In this document: positions 1-5,866 of the stretch, in pieces
Numbering within the stretch: position 1 is the first letter of the stretch
Layout: each line of letters opens with the position of its first letter
DNA from: a bacterium
GTDB lineage: Bacteria; SZUA-79; Acidulodesulfobacterales; Acidulodesulfobacteraceae
DNA: 6,964 nt
NCBI GenBank assembly: GCA_021803845.1
Contig: JAJZLA010000081.1
Span: 1-6,964 of the forward strand
Reading direction: 5' to 3'
The notes under the pieces: model-generated
Database searches by the model: none
Told to the model about the DNA's origin: nothing
Seen by the model: the letters and a program-made list of their open reading frames with translations, nothing else
Program-made: the position numbers and the translations under genes

Positions 1-1
1 A

Positions 2-226
2 ATTCTAATACTTATAGGAATATCGATAGGGCTTATGCTCGGTAAAAAAGGCAATTCCCCAGTTTCTATAGGCATAAGCATCGTATTTGCTTTTACATGG
101 TGGGTTATAAATTCGATAGCTCTGTCTCTTGGCGAATCCGCCCAATTAAGTCCTTTTCTTGCGGCTTTCATGGCGGACATAATATTTCTGTCGTTTGCCG
201 TATATCTTATAACGGGTATCGATTAA
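2..226 (+). CDS. LptF/LptG family LPS export permease, C-terminal fragment (5' end outside window)
   Basis: The reading frame is open from the window edge to the TAA at 224-226, giving about 74 residues with no start in view; the internal ATG at 35 is not the real start. Visible are the end of one membrane helix, a short basic loop (GKKG), a helix around FAFTWWVINSIAL, the motif LGESAQLSPFLAAF, and a last hydrophobic helix ending ITGID. A Gly/Ser-rich entry, a 'LGe...l.P.laa' loop and a final helix are how YjgP/YjgQ (LptF/LptG) permeases end. Family members form the inner-membrane part of the LptB2FG ABC transporter that extracts lipopolysaccharide and feeds it to the LptC-LptA bridge. F and G cannot be told apart from this piece. 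The gene is convergent with the hydrolase that follows. Family call is fairly secure; subtype is open. Confidence 0.5.
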   Translation: MLILIGISIGLMLGKKGNSPVSIGISIVFAFTWWVINSIALSLGESAQLSPFLAAFMADIIFLSFAVYLITGID

Positions 227-1003
227 TTACAGTTCGATGCTTAATCCGTCGTAAGACGGTATTAGTTTTTCGGATTTGCAGGAGCATATTTCTTTTATTT
301 CGTCGTAATCTATATTATGCCCCATATGCGTGAAATAAGTTCTGGACGGGTTTATTTTTTCGGCAACGTTAATAGCTTCGGCTATGCTGAAGTGCGTTTT
401 GTGGGATTCGAACCTGAGGGCGTCTATCATTAACACGTTTAACCCCTTAAGTAAATCCAAAGAAGATTCCGTTATAGACGATACATCGGTAATATAAGCG
501 AAGTCGTTTATTCTGTAACCGTTTATTAAATTTTTACCGTGATATACGGGAATAGGGGTTATAAATAAACCGGGTTTGATTTCAAAGGATTCTTTTATAA
601 TATTAGGGATTAGATAAGGCTTGCTCGATTCGGTTTTTTCCTTAAAAATATAGTCGAATTTATCTTTAATAAAATTTACGGCCGCTTCTGAGGCATAAAC
701 CGGTATAAATCTGTTATCCTGTTTTTTTAGATAGTTAAACATTCTTAGATCGTCTATTCCGAAAATATGGTCTGCATGCGTGTGAGTATATAATACCGCA
801 TCGATGTTTGCGATATTAAATTTCAAAGCCTGCGTTCTTAAGTCCGGCGCCGTATCTATTAATATATCGAAATTATTTTCGGATACGAGTATAGAAGGTC
901 TCAGGCGTTTGTTTTTTGGATTTTCCGAAGCGCAAACTTTACAGCGGCATCCTATTAATGGGACGCCGGTCGAGGTGCCGCAGCCGAGGACTAAAATTTT
1001 CAT
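227..1003 (-). CDS. PhnP-type metallo-beta-lactamase-fold hydrolase (cyclic phosphodiesterase-like)
   Basis: The 258-residue product has the full metal-site set of the COG1235/PhnP branch of the metallo-beta-lactamase fold. Near the N-terminus, GTSTGVP is followed by GCRCKVC (Cys19, Cys21, Cys24); THTHADH supplies His74, His76, Asp78 and His79; His155, Asp173 and His226 complete a two-metal centre. His229 would join the three cysteines in the structural zinc site known from E. coli PhnP. RPSILV, DTAPDLR and GIDDLR also fit. PhnP hydrolyses phosphoribosyl 1,2-cyclic phosphate, but there are no phosphonate genes here, so the substrate is not established and no symbol is given. It is probably cytosolic, with no signal peptide. 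The ATG at 1003 begins exactly at the conserved MKILVLGCGTS; no Shine-Dalgarno is visible before it. The stop abuts the stop of the convergent permease. Confidence 0.5.
   Translation of the reverse strand: MKILVLGCGTSTGVPLIGCRCKVCASENPKNKRLRPSILVSENNFDILIDTAPDLRTQALKFNIANIDAVLYTHTHADHIFGIDDLRMFNYLKKQDNRFIPVYASEAAVNFIKDKFDYIFKEKTESSKPYLIPNIIKESFEIKPGLFITPIPVYHGKNLINGYRINDFAYITDVSSITESSLDLLKGLNVLMIDALRFESHKTHFSIAEAINVAEKINPSRTYFTHMGHNIDYDEIKEICSCKSEKLIPSYDGLSIEL
242..270 (+). terminator. Intrinsic terminator for the LptF/G transcript, inside the opposing gene
   Basis: CCGTC (246-250) and GACGG (255-259) form a perfect 5-bp GC-rich stem closed by a GTAA (GNRA-type) tetraloop. The stem can extend with TAAT (242-245) against ATTA (261-264) if T260 is bulged. 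A G and five T residues (266-270) follow directly. The hairpin starts 16 bp after the permease stop. The T-run exists only in the + direction, so it should act on the permease transcript. It lies within the last codons of the minus-strand hydrolase gene. Not tested for folding energy. Confidence 0.5.
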
Positions 1004-1011
1004 ATATTTTT

Positions 1012-1040
1012 ATGATACAATAAAAAAGGAGTTAAAGCAA
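1012..1040 (-). promoter_or_regulatory. Candidate sigma70-type promoter for the hydrolase gene
   Basis: Read on the minus strand, TTGCTT (1040-1035) is separated by 17 bp from TATCAT (1017-1012). The -10 matches five of six consensus bases, while the -35 matches only TTG. Initiation about 7 bp beyond the -10 would fall at about 1004-1006, almost on the ATG at 1003, which agrees with the lack of a ribosome-binding site. The plus strand of the same stretch holds TATGAT (1011-1016) and TACAAT (1016-1021), possible -10 boxes for ntrY but without good -35 partners. Motif evidence only. Confidence 0.5.
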
Positions 1041-1056
1041 ATAAGGCAATAAAAAA

Positions 1057-2970
1057 ATGGATAAAAAAAATTCCGAAAAAGTTAAGATAAAGAGGGAAAT
1101 TATTTTTGCGGCGATAGTTTTCGTGCTTGTTGTTTTTTCTACTTTTGAAGAACTGCGCATGATATCTTTTTCAAACATTTCCGTAACGTCTAAGATTATC
1201 GTTTATGCCTATATAAATATTACGGTAGTCCTTTTTTTACTTATGTCGTTTCTTGTATTGAGAAACGTTATAAAATTAATAATAGAAAGAAAAAGGGGAG
1301 TAATTGGCGCAAAATTAAGGACTAAACTCGTGGGATTGTTTGTTATAGTAAGCGTGGTTCCTTCCCTGTTTATGTTTGTCGTAATGATTGCCACCGGCTT
1401 TGCCGCAAACGTTATAAACAAGTGGTACACTTTCAGATTAGAAAAAGCCATGGATTATACTTCGGCTATAATCAGACATAAGAGCGCCTTGATAAAAAGC
1501 GCAAAAGACGCGGCGGTAAACCGTAAAATTGAATGGCTCGAGCATTTTTACAGGGAGTATTCGCAGATAAGGTTCATAAAAAATCCTATGGAAACCACTT
1601 ATCTTATTTTCTTTTCTATATTTACGCTTATAGTTCTTTTTATTTCTTCATGGGTGGGTTTTTATTTGTCGAAAAAAATGACTAAGCCGATTATAGATCT
1701 TGTAGAGGGCACAAAGAAGGTGGCTTCGGGAGACCTAGATATCAAAGTTTCTAAAGAAAGCGACGACGAAATAGGAATGCTTATAAATTCGTTTAATCTG
1801 ATGGCTTTAGATCTAAAAAAGAATAAGGAGGAGATAGAAAAGGCAAATATAGATTTAAAAAACGTCAATGAAGAAATCGAAAGAAGAAGAAGGTTTATGG
1901 AAGTAATACTTAAAAACATTCATGCAGGCGTCATAGGCATAGATTCAACCGGCAAGGTGAGAAGCATAAACAATGCCGCAGAAGATATGTTCGGTATAAA
2001 TTATAAAGATGCCGTAGGCAAGAATTATAAAGACGTTTTTGCAAAAGACGTATTTTCTGATATCAGAAGCGTTATAAAAGGCCTTGCAAAAACCGGCAAA
2101 GAAAATCTTACAAAAGAAATAAAATTGAACATAGACGGAGCTTTGAAGGTATATATAGTCAATATTACTACAATGAAAGACGAAGCTGGAAATTATATAG
2201 GCTTTATAGTGGTATTAAACGATACTACGGATATGATGAAAGCCCAGAGAGTTGCGGCATGGGAAGAAGTAGCAAAAAGAATGTCGCATGAAATAAAAAA
2301 TCCTCTTACGCCTATTCGTCTTTCGGCAGAAAGATTAAAAAGAAAATACGGAGAAAAAATATCGCTCGAAGATAGCACTTTCGGTGAATTGGTAAACACG
2401 ATTATAAAAGAAGTCGACGACTTAAAAAGTTTGGTAGATGAATTTTCGCTTTATGCAAGGCTTCCAAAGGCAAATTTGGAACCTGCCGATATAAACGCTT
2501 TGATAGGAGAAGTCGTCAGTCTTTACAAAAATGCCCACAGGAATATTAACTTTATAGAACATTTACAAGATGATTTGCCGAAGGTTTCCATAGACGGCAG
2601 ACAGATGAAAAGAGCTTTTATGAATATAATAGAAAATGCCGTATATAGCGTTAATTTGAAATATTTGGAGAAAATAGGCGAAGACTATAAACCCGAAATT
2701 AGAATTTTTACGGAACTGATAGAACAGGGGGATAAAGAAAGCGGAAATAAAAATCTTGCCTTAAAGATATCGTTTTCAGATAATGGAACGGGAATAAACG
2801 ACGAAATAGTCCAGAATATTTATGAGCCTTATTTTTCTACAAAACAGGGCGGAACCGGTCTCGGATTAGCTATTACGAAAAATATTTTAATGGAAAACAA
2901 TGCGCAGATACTTGTCGAAAATAACGAAAGAGGCGGCGCCGATTTTATAATATTTATGCCGTTACAATAA
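1057..2970 (+). CDS. ntrY: NtrY-family sensor histidine kinase with reduced sensor domain
   Basis: This 637-residue membrane kinase is the partner of the NtrX-like regulator just downstream. Hydrophobic segments lie near residues 15-30, 47-68, 91-113 and 182-204. A HAMP domain (about 203-256, with TKPI, ASGDL and DEIGML) is followed by a charged coiled-coil linker (about 250-280) and a PAS domain (about 281-395). The catalytic core is complete: phospho-acceptor His411 in MSHEIKNPLTPIRLSAERL, N-box Asn527, G1 box DNGTG from Asp575, F-box PYFSTK 591-596 and G2 box GGTGLG 598-603. The proline-rich H-box and four-helix N-terminal plan are typical of NtrY. Between the third and fourth helices only about 68 residues remain, far fewer than in usual NtrY proteins of about 700-770 residues. 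The ATG follows a weak AAGG (1043-1046); an in-frame stop at 1042-1044 rules out a longer form. NtrY kinases are linked to nitrogen, redox and envelope responses; the signal here is unknown. Confidence 0.5.
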   Translation: MDKKNSEKVKIKREIIFAAIVFVLVVFSTFEELRMISFSNISVTSKIIVYAYINITVVLFLLMSFLVLRNVIKLIIERKRGVIGAKLRTKLVGLFVIVSVVPSLFMFVVMIATGFAANVINKWYTFRLEKAMDYTSAIIRHKSALIKSAKDAAVNRKIEWLEHFYREYSQIRFIKNPMETTYLIFFSIFTLIVLFISSWVGFYLSKKMTKPIIDLVEGTKKVASGDLDIKVSKESDDEIGMLINSFNLMALDLKKNKEEIEKANIDLKNVNEEIERRRRFMEVILKNIHAGVIGIDSTGKVRSINNAAEDMFGINYKDAVGKNYKDVFAKDVFSDIRSVIKGLAKTGKENLTKEIKLNIDGALKVYIVNITTMKDEAGNYIGFIVVLNDTTDMMKAQRVAAWEEVAKRMSHEIKNPLTPIRLSAERLKRKYGEKISLEDSTFGELVNTIIKEVDDLKSLVDEFSLYARLPKANLEPADINALIGEVVSLYKNAHRNINFIEHLQDDLPKVSIDGRQMKRAFMNIIENAVYSVNLKYLEKIGEDYKPEIRIFTELIEQGDKESGNKNLALKISFSDNGTGINDEIVQNIYEPYFSTKQGGTGLGLAITKNILMENNAQILVENNERGGADFIIFMPLQ

Positions 2971-2986
2971 ATATAAAATATTTATT
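2966..2986. repeat. 9-bp inverted repeat between ntrY and ntrX
   Basis: AATAAATAT (2966-2974) and ATATTTATT (2978-2986) are perfect reverse complements around AAA. The left arm overlaps the ntrY stop codon. The RNA would form an all-A/U hairpin just before the ntrX ribosome-binding site. No T-run follows, so it is not an intrinsic terminator. It might influence translation or processing, or be chance in AT-rich DNA. Confidence 0.5.
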
Positions 2987-2992
2987 TACAAA

Positions 2993-2997
2993 AGAGG
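2993..2997 (+). promoter_or_regulatory. Ribosome-binding site supporting the ntrX GTG start
   Basis: AGAGG (2993-2997) sits 5 bases before the GTG at 3003. It supports the GTG as start, because the encoded (M)KLVLIVDDE is exactly where receiver domains begin. Confidence 0.5.
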
Positions 2998-3002
2998 TAA
3001 AC

Positions 3003-4457
3003 GTGAAGCTTGTATTAATAGTTGACGATGAAGAAAGCATTAGAAGCACTCTTTCCGGAATTCTTAAAGACGAAGGCTACTCGGTAATAACAGAGGCAGG
3101 CGGAAAAGCCGGATTAAACGCCTTTGCCGACAAATCACCTAACGTAGTCTTATTGGACGTCTGGCTTTCCGATTCCGACGGTTCGGATATTTTACGTGAA
3201 ATGGTCAGGATAAACAAAAACATTCCGGTAATTATGATTTCGGGTCATTCCGATATAGATACGGCAATTAAAACTATAAAAATAGGAGCTTACGATTTTA
3301 TAGAGAAACCGCTTTCTTTAGACAGACTCGTTATTACGGTAGAAAACGCATTAAAATATAACAGCCTTAACGAAAAGAAAGCTATTTTGGCAGAAAGTCT
3401 GCCTAACAGTTTCGAACTTATCGGCGAGGCAGAATCTATTAAAAATCTAAGGGAAAAGATATATAAGGCGGCCCCGTCTTCGGCTCCCGTTCTTATTGCC
3501 GGAGAAAACGGCACCGGAAAAGAGATTGCAGCGAGGTCGGTTCATATTAACAGCCTGAGGAGCAGCGAGCCTTTTATAGCAATTAACTGTGCCGCTATAC
3601 CGGAAGAGCTTATAGAAAGCGAAATTTTCGGTTACGAAAAAGGAGCTTTTACGGGAGCGGCGGCTAGAAAAAAAGGAAAATTCGAATTAGCCGACGGAGG
3701 GACACTTTTTTTAGACGAAATAGGCGATATGAGCCTGAGAATGCAGTCAAAAATATTGAGGGTTTTACAGGAAGGCAAATTTCAAAGGATAGGCGGAGAT
3801 AACGAAATTGAGTCAGACGTCAGGGTTATCGCCGCTACTAATAAAGATCTCGAAGAGGAAATTAAATCGGGCAGATTCAGAAGCGATCTTTTTTTCAGGC
3901 TTAACGTTATTCCGCTTTATATACCGCCGTTAAGGGAAAGAAAAAGCGACATACCTCTTTTAGTAAATTATTTTGTTAAAATTTTCAGCGGCAATACCGG
4001 CAGATTAGAGATAGACCGCTCCGCTTTGGATTTACTGCAGAGTTACAACTGGCCGGGAAACGTCAGGGAACTTAAAAATATTATAGAAAGGTTTTCTATT
4101 TTAAATCTATATAATAAAGTAACCGCCGAAGACGTCGCCGCGGAATTAAAAATCAAGTATCCTGCGATTCAGGAAAATAAAGGCAATTTTATTGCGGAAC
4201 AAGAAAACGTTATCGTGAATCAATCTTGCCGCGACTATTCATCCGGCGAAAATATATTGCGCCATGAAGACTCAAATAATATCGAAAGTATTATGTCTGC
4301 CGATTTATTCCAGCAGGCAAAAGAAAATTTTGAAAAAGCATACCTGATTCGCAAACTAAAAGAAAACGGAAACAACGTAACTAAAACAGCTCAAATTATC
4401 GGCATGAGCCGCCGCAATCTGCAAAAAAAAATATCTGCGCTTAAAATAATTTTTTAA
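3003..4457 (+). CDS. ntrX: NtrX-family sigma54-dependent response regulator
   Basis: The 484-residue protein has the NtrC/NtrX plan. The receiver domain (1-118) has acidic pocket Asp8/Asp9, phospho-acceptor Asp52 in LLDVWL, Ser80 and Lys102; GAYDFIEKPLSLDRL is a signature-like stretch of NtrX. The AAA+ domain (about 138-382) has Walker A GENGTGK (167-173), an intact GAFTGA loop (214-219) for sigma54 contact, Walker B FLDE with Asp238/Glu239, and NWPGNVREL (349-357). A Fis-type helix-turn-helix occupies about 457-478. It should bind DNA and, when phosphorylated by NtrY, use ATP to activate sigma54 RNA polymerase; some alphaproteobacterial NtrX proteins lack GAFTGA, this one does not. The linker at about 383-440 looks longer and more polar than usual. 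It starts with GTG, 32 bp after ntrY, so both are likely one operon. No clear terminator follows. Confidence 0.5.
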   Translation: MKLVLIVDDEESIRSTLSGILKDEGYSVITEAGGKAGLNAFADKSPNVVLLDVWLSDSDGSDILREMVRINKNIPVIMISGHSDIDTAIKTIKIGAYDFIEKPLSLDRLVITVENALKYNSLNEKKAILAESLPNSFELIGEAESIKNLREKIYKAAPSSAPVLIAGENGTGKEIAARSVHINSLRSSEPFIAINCAAIPEELIESEIFGYEKGAFTGAAARKKGKFELADGGTLFLDEIGDMSLRMQSKILRVLQEGKFQRIGGDNEIESDVRVIAATNKDLEEEIKSGRFRSDLFFRLNVIPLYIPPLRERKSDIPLLVNYFVKIFSGNTGRLEIDRSALDLLQSYNWPGNVRELKNIIERFSILNLYNKVTAEDVAAELKIKYPAIQENKGNFIAEQENVIVNQSCRDYSSGENILRHEDSNNIESIMSADLFQQAKENFEKAYLIRKLKENGNNVTKTAQIIGMSRRNLQKKISALKIIF

Positions 4458-4468
4458 CAAAAAAATTG
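4458..4468. promoter_or_regulatory. CAA-N5-TTG element, possible NtrX-binding site
   Basis: CAA (4458-4460) and TTG (4466-4468) flank five A residues immediately after the ntrX stop and 11 bp before the -35 box of the next gene. From memory, alphaproteobacterial NtrX has been reported to recognise short CAA-N(2-5)-TTG palindromes. The element centre would lie near -52 relative to the predicted start. Such a short motif can occur by chance, and specificity may differ in this lineage. Confidence 0.5.
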
Positions 4469-4479
4469 GTAAAAAATTC

Positions 4480-4508
4480 TTGACAAAATTTTTTAAAAAA
4501 AATATAGT
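4480..4508 (+). promoter_or_regulatory. Strong sigma70-type promoter for the zinc-ribbon genes
   Basis: TTGACA (4480-4485) is a perfect -35 box, separated by exactly 17 bp from TATAGT (4503-4508), which matches five of six -10 bases. Transcription would begin near 4515, giving a leader of about 76 nt before the ATG at 4591. This suggests the zinc-ribbon genes can be transcribed independently of ntrYX. Confidence 0.5.
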
Positions 4509-4519
4509 TAATATAAATT

Positions 4520-4560
4520 TTAAATTATAATGTAAAATAAACATATCGCTTATAATTTAA
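4520..4560. repeat. 11-bp perfect inverted repeat in the leader
   Basis: TTAAATTATAA (4520-4530) and TTATAATTTAA (4550-4560) are exact reverse complements separated by 19 bp. They lie just downstream of the predicted transcription start. They could be a dimer-binding operator or a long-loop A/U hairpin in the leader RNA. The AT-only arms in AT-rich DNA make chance a real alternative. Confidence 0.5.
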
Positions 4561-4580
4561 TCAAATCTTTAAGATTCTTT

Positions 4581-4586
4581 AGGAGG
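4581..4586 (+). promoter_or_regulatory. Strong Shine-Dalgarno
   Basis: AGGAGG lies 4 bases before the ATG at 4591 and fixes that start. It is the best ribosome-binding site in the window, suggesting efficient translation of the first zinc-ribbon membrane protein. Confidence 0.5.
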
Positions 4587-4590
4587 AATT

Positions 4591-5802
4591 ATGGATGTCG
4601 CACGCGGGGAGTCCTTTTTTAAATTCGGAATTTTAGTCAAATCTTTTGAAGCCTTTCAACGCATTAAAGCAATAATTCTTTTGCTGGCAACTTTTATAAT
4701 TTCATCCGCTATATTAATAGGATCTATTGCTATAGCAACTGATATGGCGTATAGAGGGCATTCCGCTATCGGAAAATTTATTTCTATTATAGGGGTAATA
4801 TTATATATTATTATCTACCTTATAGGTTATACCGCTACCGGAAAAGTATTAATGGAGTATGCCAGAAATAAGGCATCTATTCCAGTAATGGACGCTATAA
4901 TATTCGGCATCTTTTCGTTTTACCGTATTTTAATTTCCGAAATAATATTAGCCATAGTTCCTTTAGTAGTCGTTATAGTTTCGTTTATTTATTTTTTCAT
5001 AGCAAAAATACCCGGGTTAGGCAAACTTTTAGCTTTTATTGGAATACCGGGATTTACTATAATCTTTGCCATTATGTTTTTTGCAATACTTTTAATTAAT
5101 TTTATGATTAATCCTTTAGTTTTTGACGGAAATAATTTAAAAGAAATTATAATAAAGGCTTACAAGATTTATAAAAAACATTCAACCCTCCTTTTCGGTT
5201 ACTTCATATTTTTAATGCAGGTTTTTGTCGTCTTAGCTTTAATATTTATATTATTGACCTTATGTTCTTTGGCTCTTACGGCTTCAATATTAGTCTTTAC
5301 AAGGCCAACTTATTTATTATCCGGCTTTTACGGTTACGGCGGTTCTATGCTGGGAATGTTAAACGGCGGCGGCGGTATCATGTCCTCTCTTGCAATGTTT
5401 GGGGGCTTTGTAGGATTCGGCGTAGGTATTATATATATGCTTTTGATAGTTCTTCTTTTAGTATACTTAATGTTGGGACAGAATTATATATATTTAGACG
5501 TAATATCGGATATGAATTTTGACGACGTTTACGCTCAGTTTGACGACGTTAAATCTAAATTAAAATCAAATGTAGATAAATATAAAGAAAAAGCAGCAAG
5601 CATGAGCCAAAAAGGCAATACGGCGGTTTCTCAAACAACCTCCATACAGAATCCAGTACAAGAACAACAAACGTCTCAGCCAGGCAGTACAGGTTCATCA
5701 GACGCTAAAGCCGATGCGGGAGTAAAATTTTGCAGCAGCTGCGGAGCGCAAAATCCTTCAGATGCTTCATTTTGCGAGAATTGCGGAAATAAACTTAGTT
5801 AA
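4591..5802 (+). CDS. Polytopic membrane protein with C-terminal zinc ribbon, function unknown
   Basis: I do not recognise a named family for this 403-residue protein. Hydrophobic segments lie near residues 26-50, 63-83, 115-138, 148-173, 203-236 and 267-295, so about six membrane helices. A glycine-rich loop (about 245-262, including GYGGSMLGMLNGGGG) sits between the last two. The body vaguely resembles bacterial multi-pass membrane domains with an NPLVFDG...KAYKIYKKH loop, but that is only an impression. A charged tail (about 303-345) leads through a Gln/Ser/Thr-rich linker to a C-terminal zinc ribbon, with Cys381, Cys384, Cys395 and Cys398 in a CxxC-10-CxxC layout. With six helices and a cytoplasmic N-terminus, the ribbon would be cytoplasmic. 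The ribbon probably binds zinc structurally and may mediate protein contacts. It has its own promoter and probably shares a transcript with the following ribbon protein, 64 bp away. Confidence 0.5.
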   Translation: MDVARGESFFKFGILVKSFEAFQRIKAIILLLATFIISSAILIGSIAIATDMAYRGHSAIGKFISIIGVILYIIIYLIGYTATGKVLMEYARNKASIPVMDAIIFGIFSFYRILISEIILAIVPLVVVIVSFIYFFIAKIPGLGKLLAFIGIPGFTIIFAIMFFAILLINFMINPLVFDGNNLKEIIIKAYKIYKKHSTLLFGYFIFLMQVFVVLALIFILLTLCSLALTASILVFTRPTYLLSGFYGYGGSMLGMLNGGGGIMSSLAMFGGFVGFGVGIIYMLLIVLLLVYLMLGQNYIYLDVISDMNFDDVYAQFDDVKSKLKSNVDKYKEKAASMSQKGNTAVSQTTSIQNPVQEQQTSQPGSTGSSDAKADAGVKFCSSCGAQNPSDASFCENCGNKLS

Positions 5803-5866
5803 TTTGTATATGTTTTGTTTATTGACAGGATTAAGCAATATATAAAAAAATAAAGAGGAAATAAAA

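Noticed and set aside
198..215. CCGT...ACGG hairpin as a minus-strand terminator for the hydrolase
   Set aside because: It needs a bulge and has no T-run on the minus strand after it.
97..333. Plus-strand open frame across the permease end and hydrolase end
   Set aside because: It is out of frame with the recognisable LptF/G tail, Arg/Cys/Phe-rich and without family features.
804..1052. Plus-strand open frame opposite the start of the hydrolase gene
   Set aside because: It is a shadow of the well-supported metallo-hydrolase frame and shows no domain logic.
4466..4484. Sigma54 -24/-12 promoter (TTGG...TTGAC) upstream of the zinc-ribbon genes
   Set aside because: The GG-N10-GC core is not met: the bases at the GC position are TT, and the spacing to the nearby G is off. 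The sigma70-type boxes fit much better.
4471..4494. AAAAAATT/AATTTTTT inverted repeat as a terminator for ntrX
   Set aside because: The 8-bp stem is all A/T, is followed by A residues rather than a T-run, and overlaps the -35 box. Termination here is doubtful.
4356..4544. Minus-strand open frame over the ntrX end and the promoter region
   Set aside because: It overlaps the conserved helix-turn-helix coding region and the promoter; its Phe/Leu/Lys-rich product reflects AT-rich DNA.
5822..5846. TTGACA at 5822-5827 with TATAAA at 5841-5846 as a promoter for the second zinc-ribbon gene
   Set aside because: The spacer is only 13 bp; at 16-18 bp the sequence is just A-rich. The 64-bp gap has no terminator, so co-transcription is more likely, though a weak promoter cannot be excluded.
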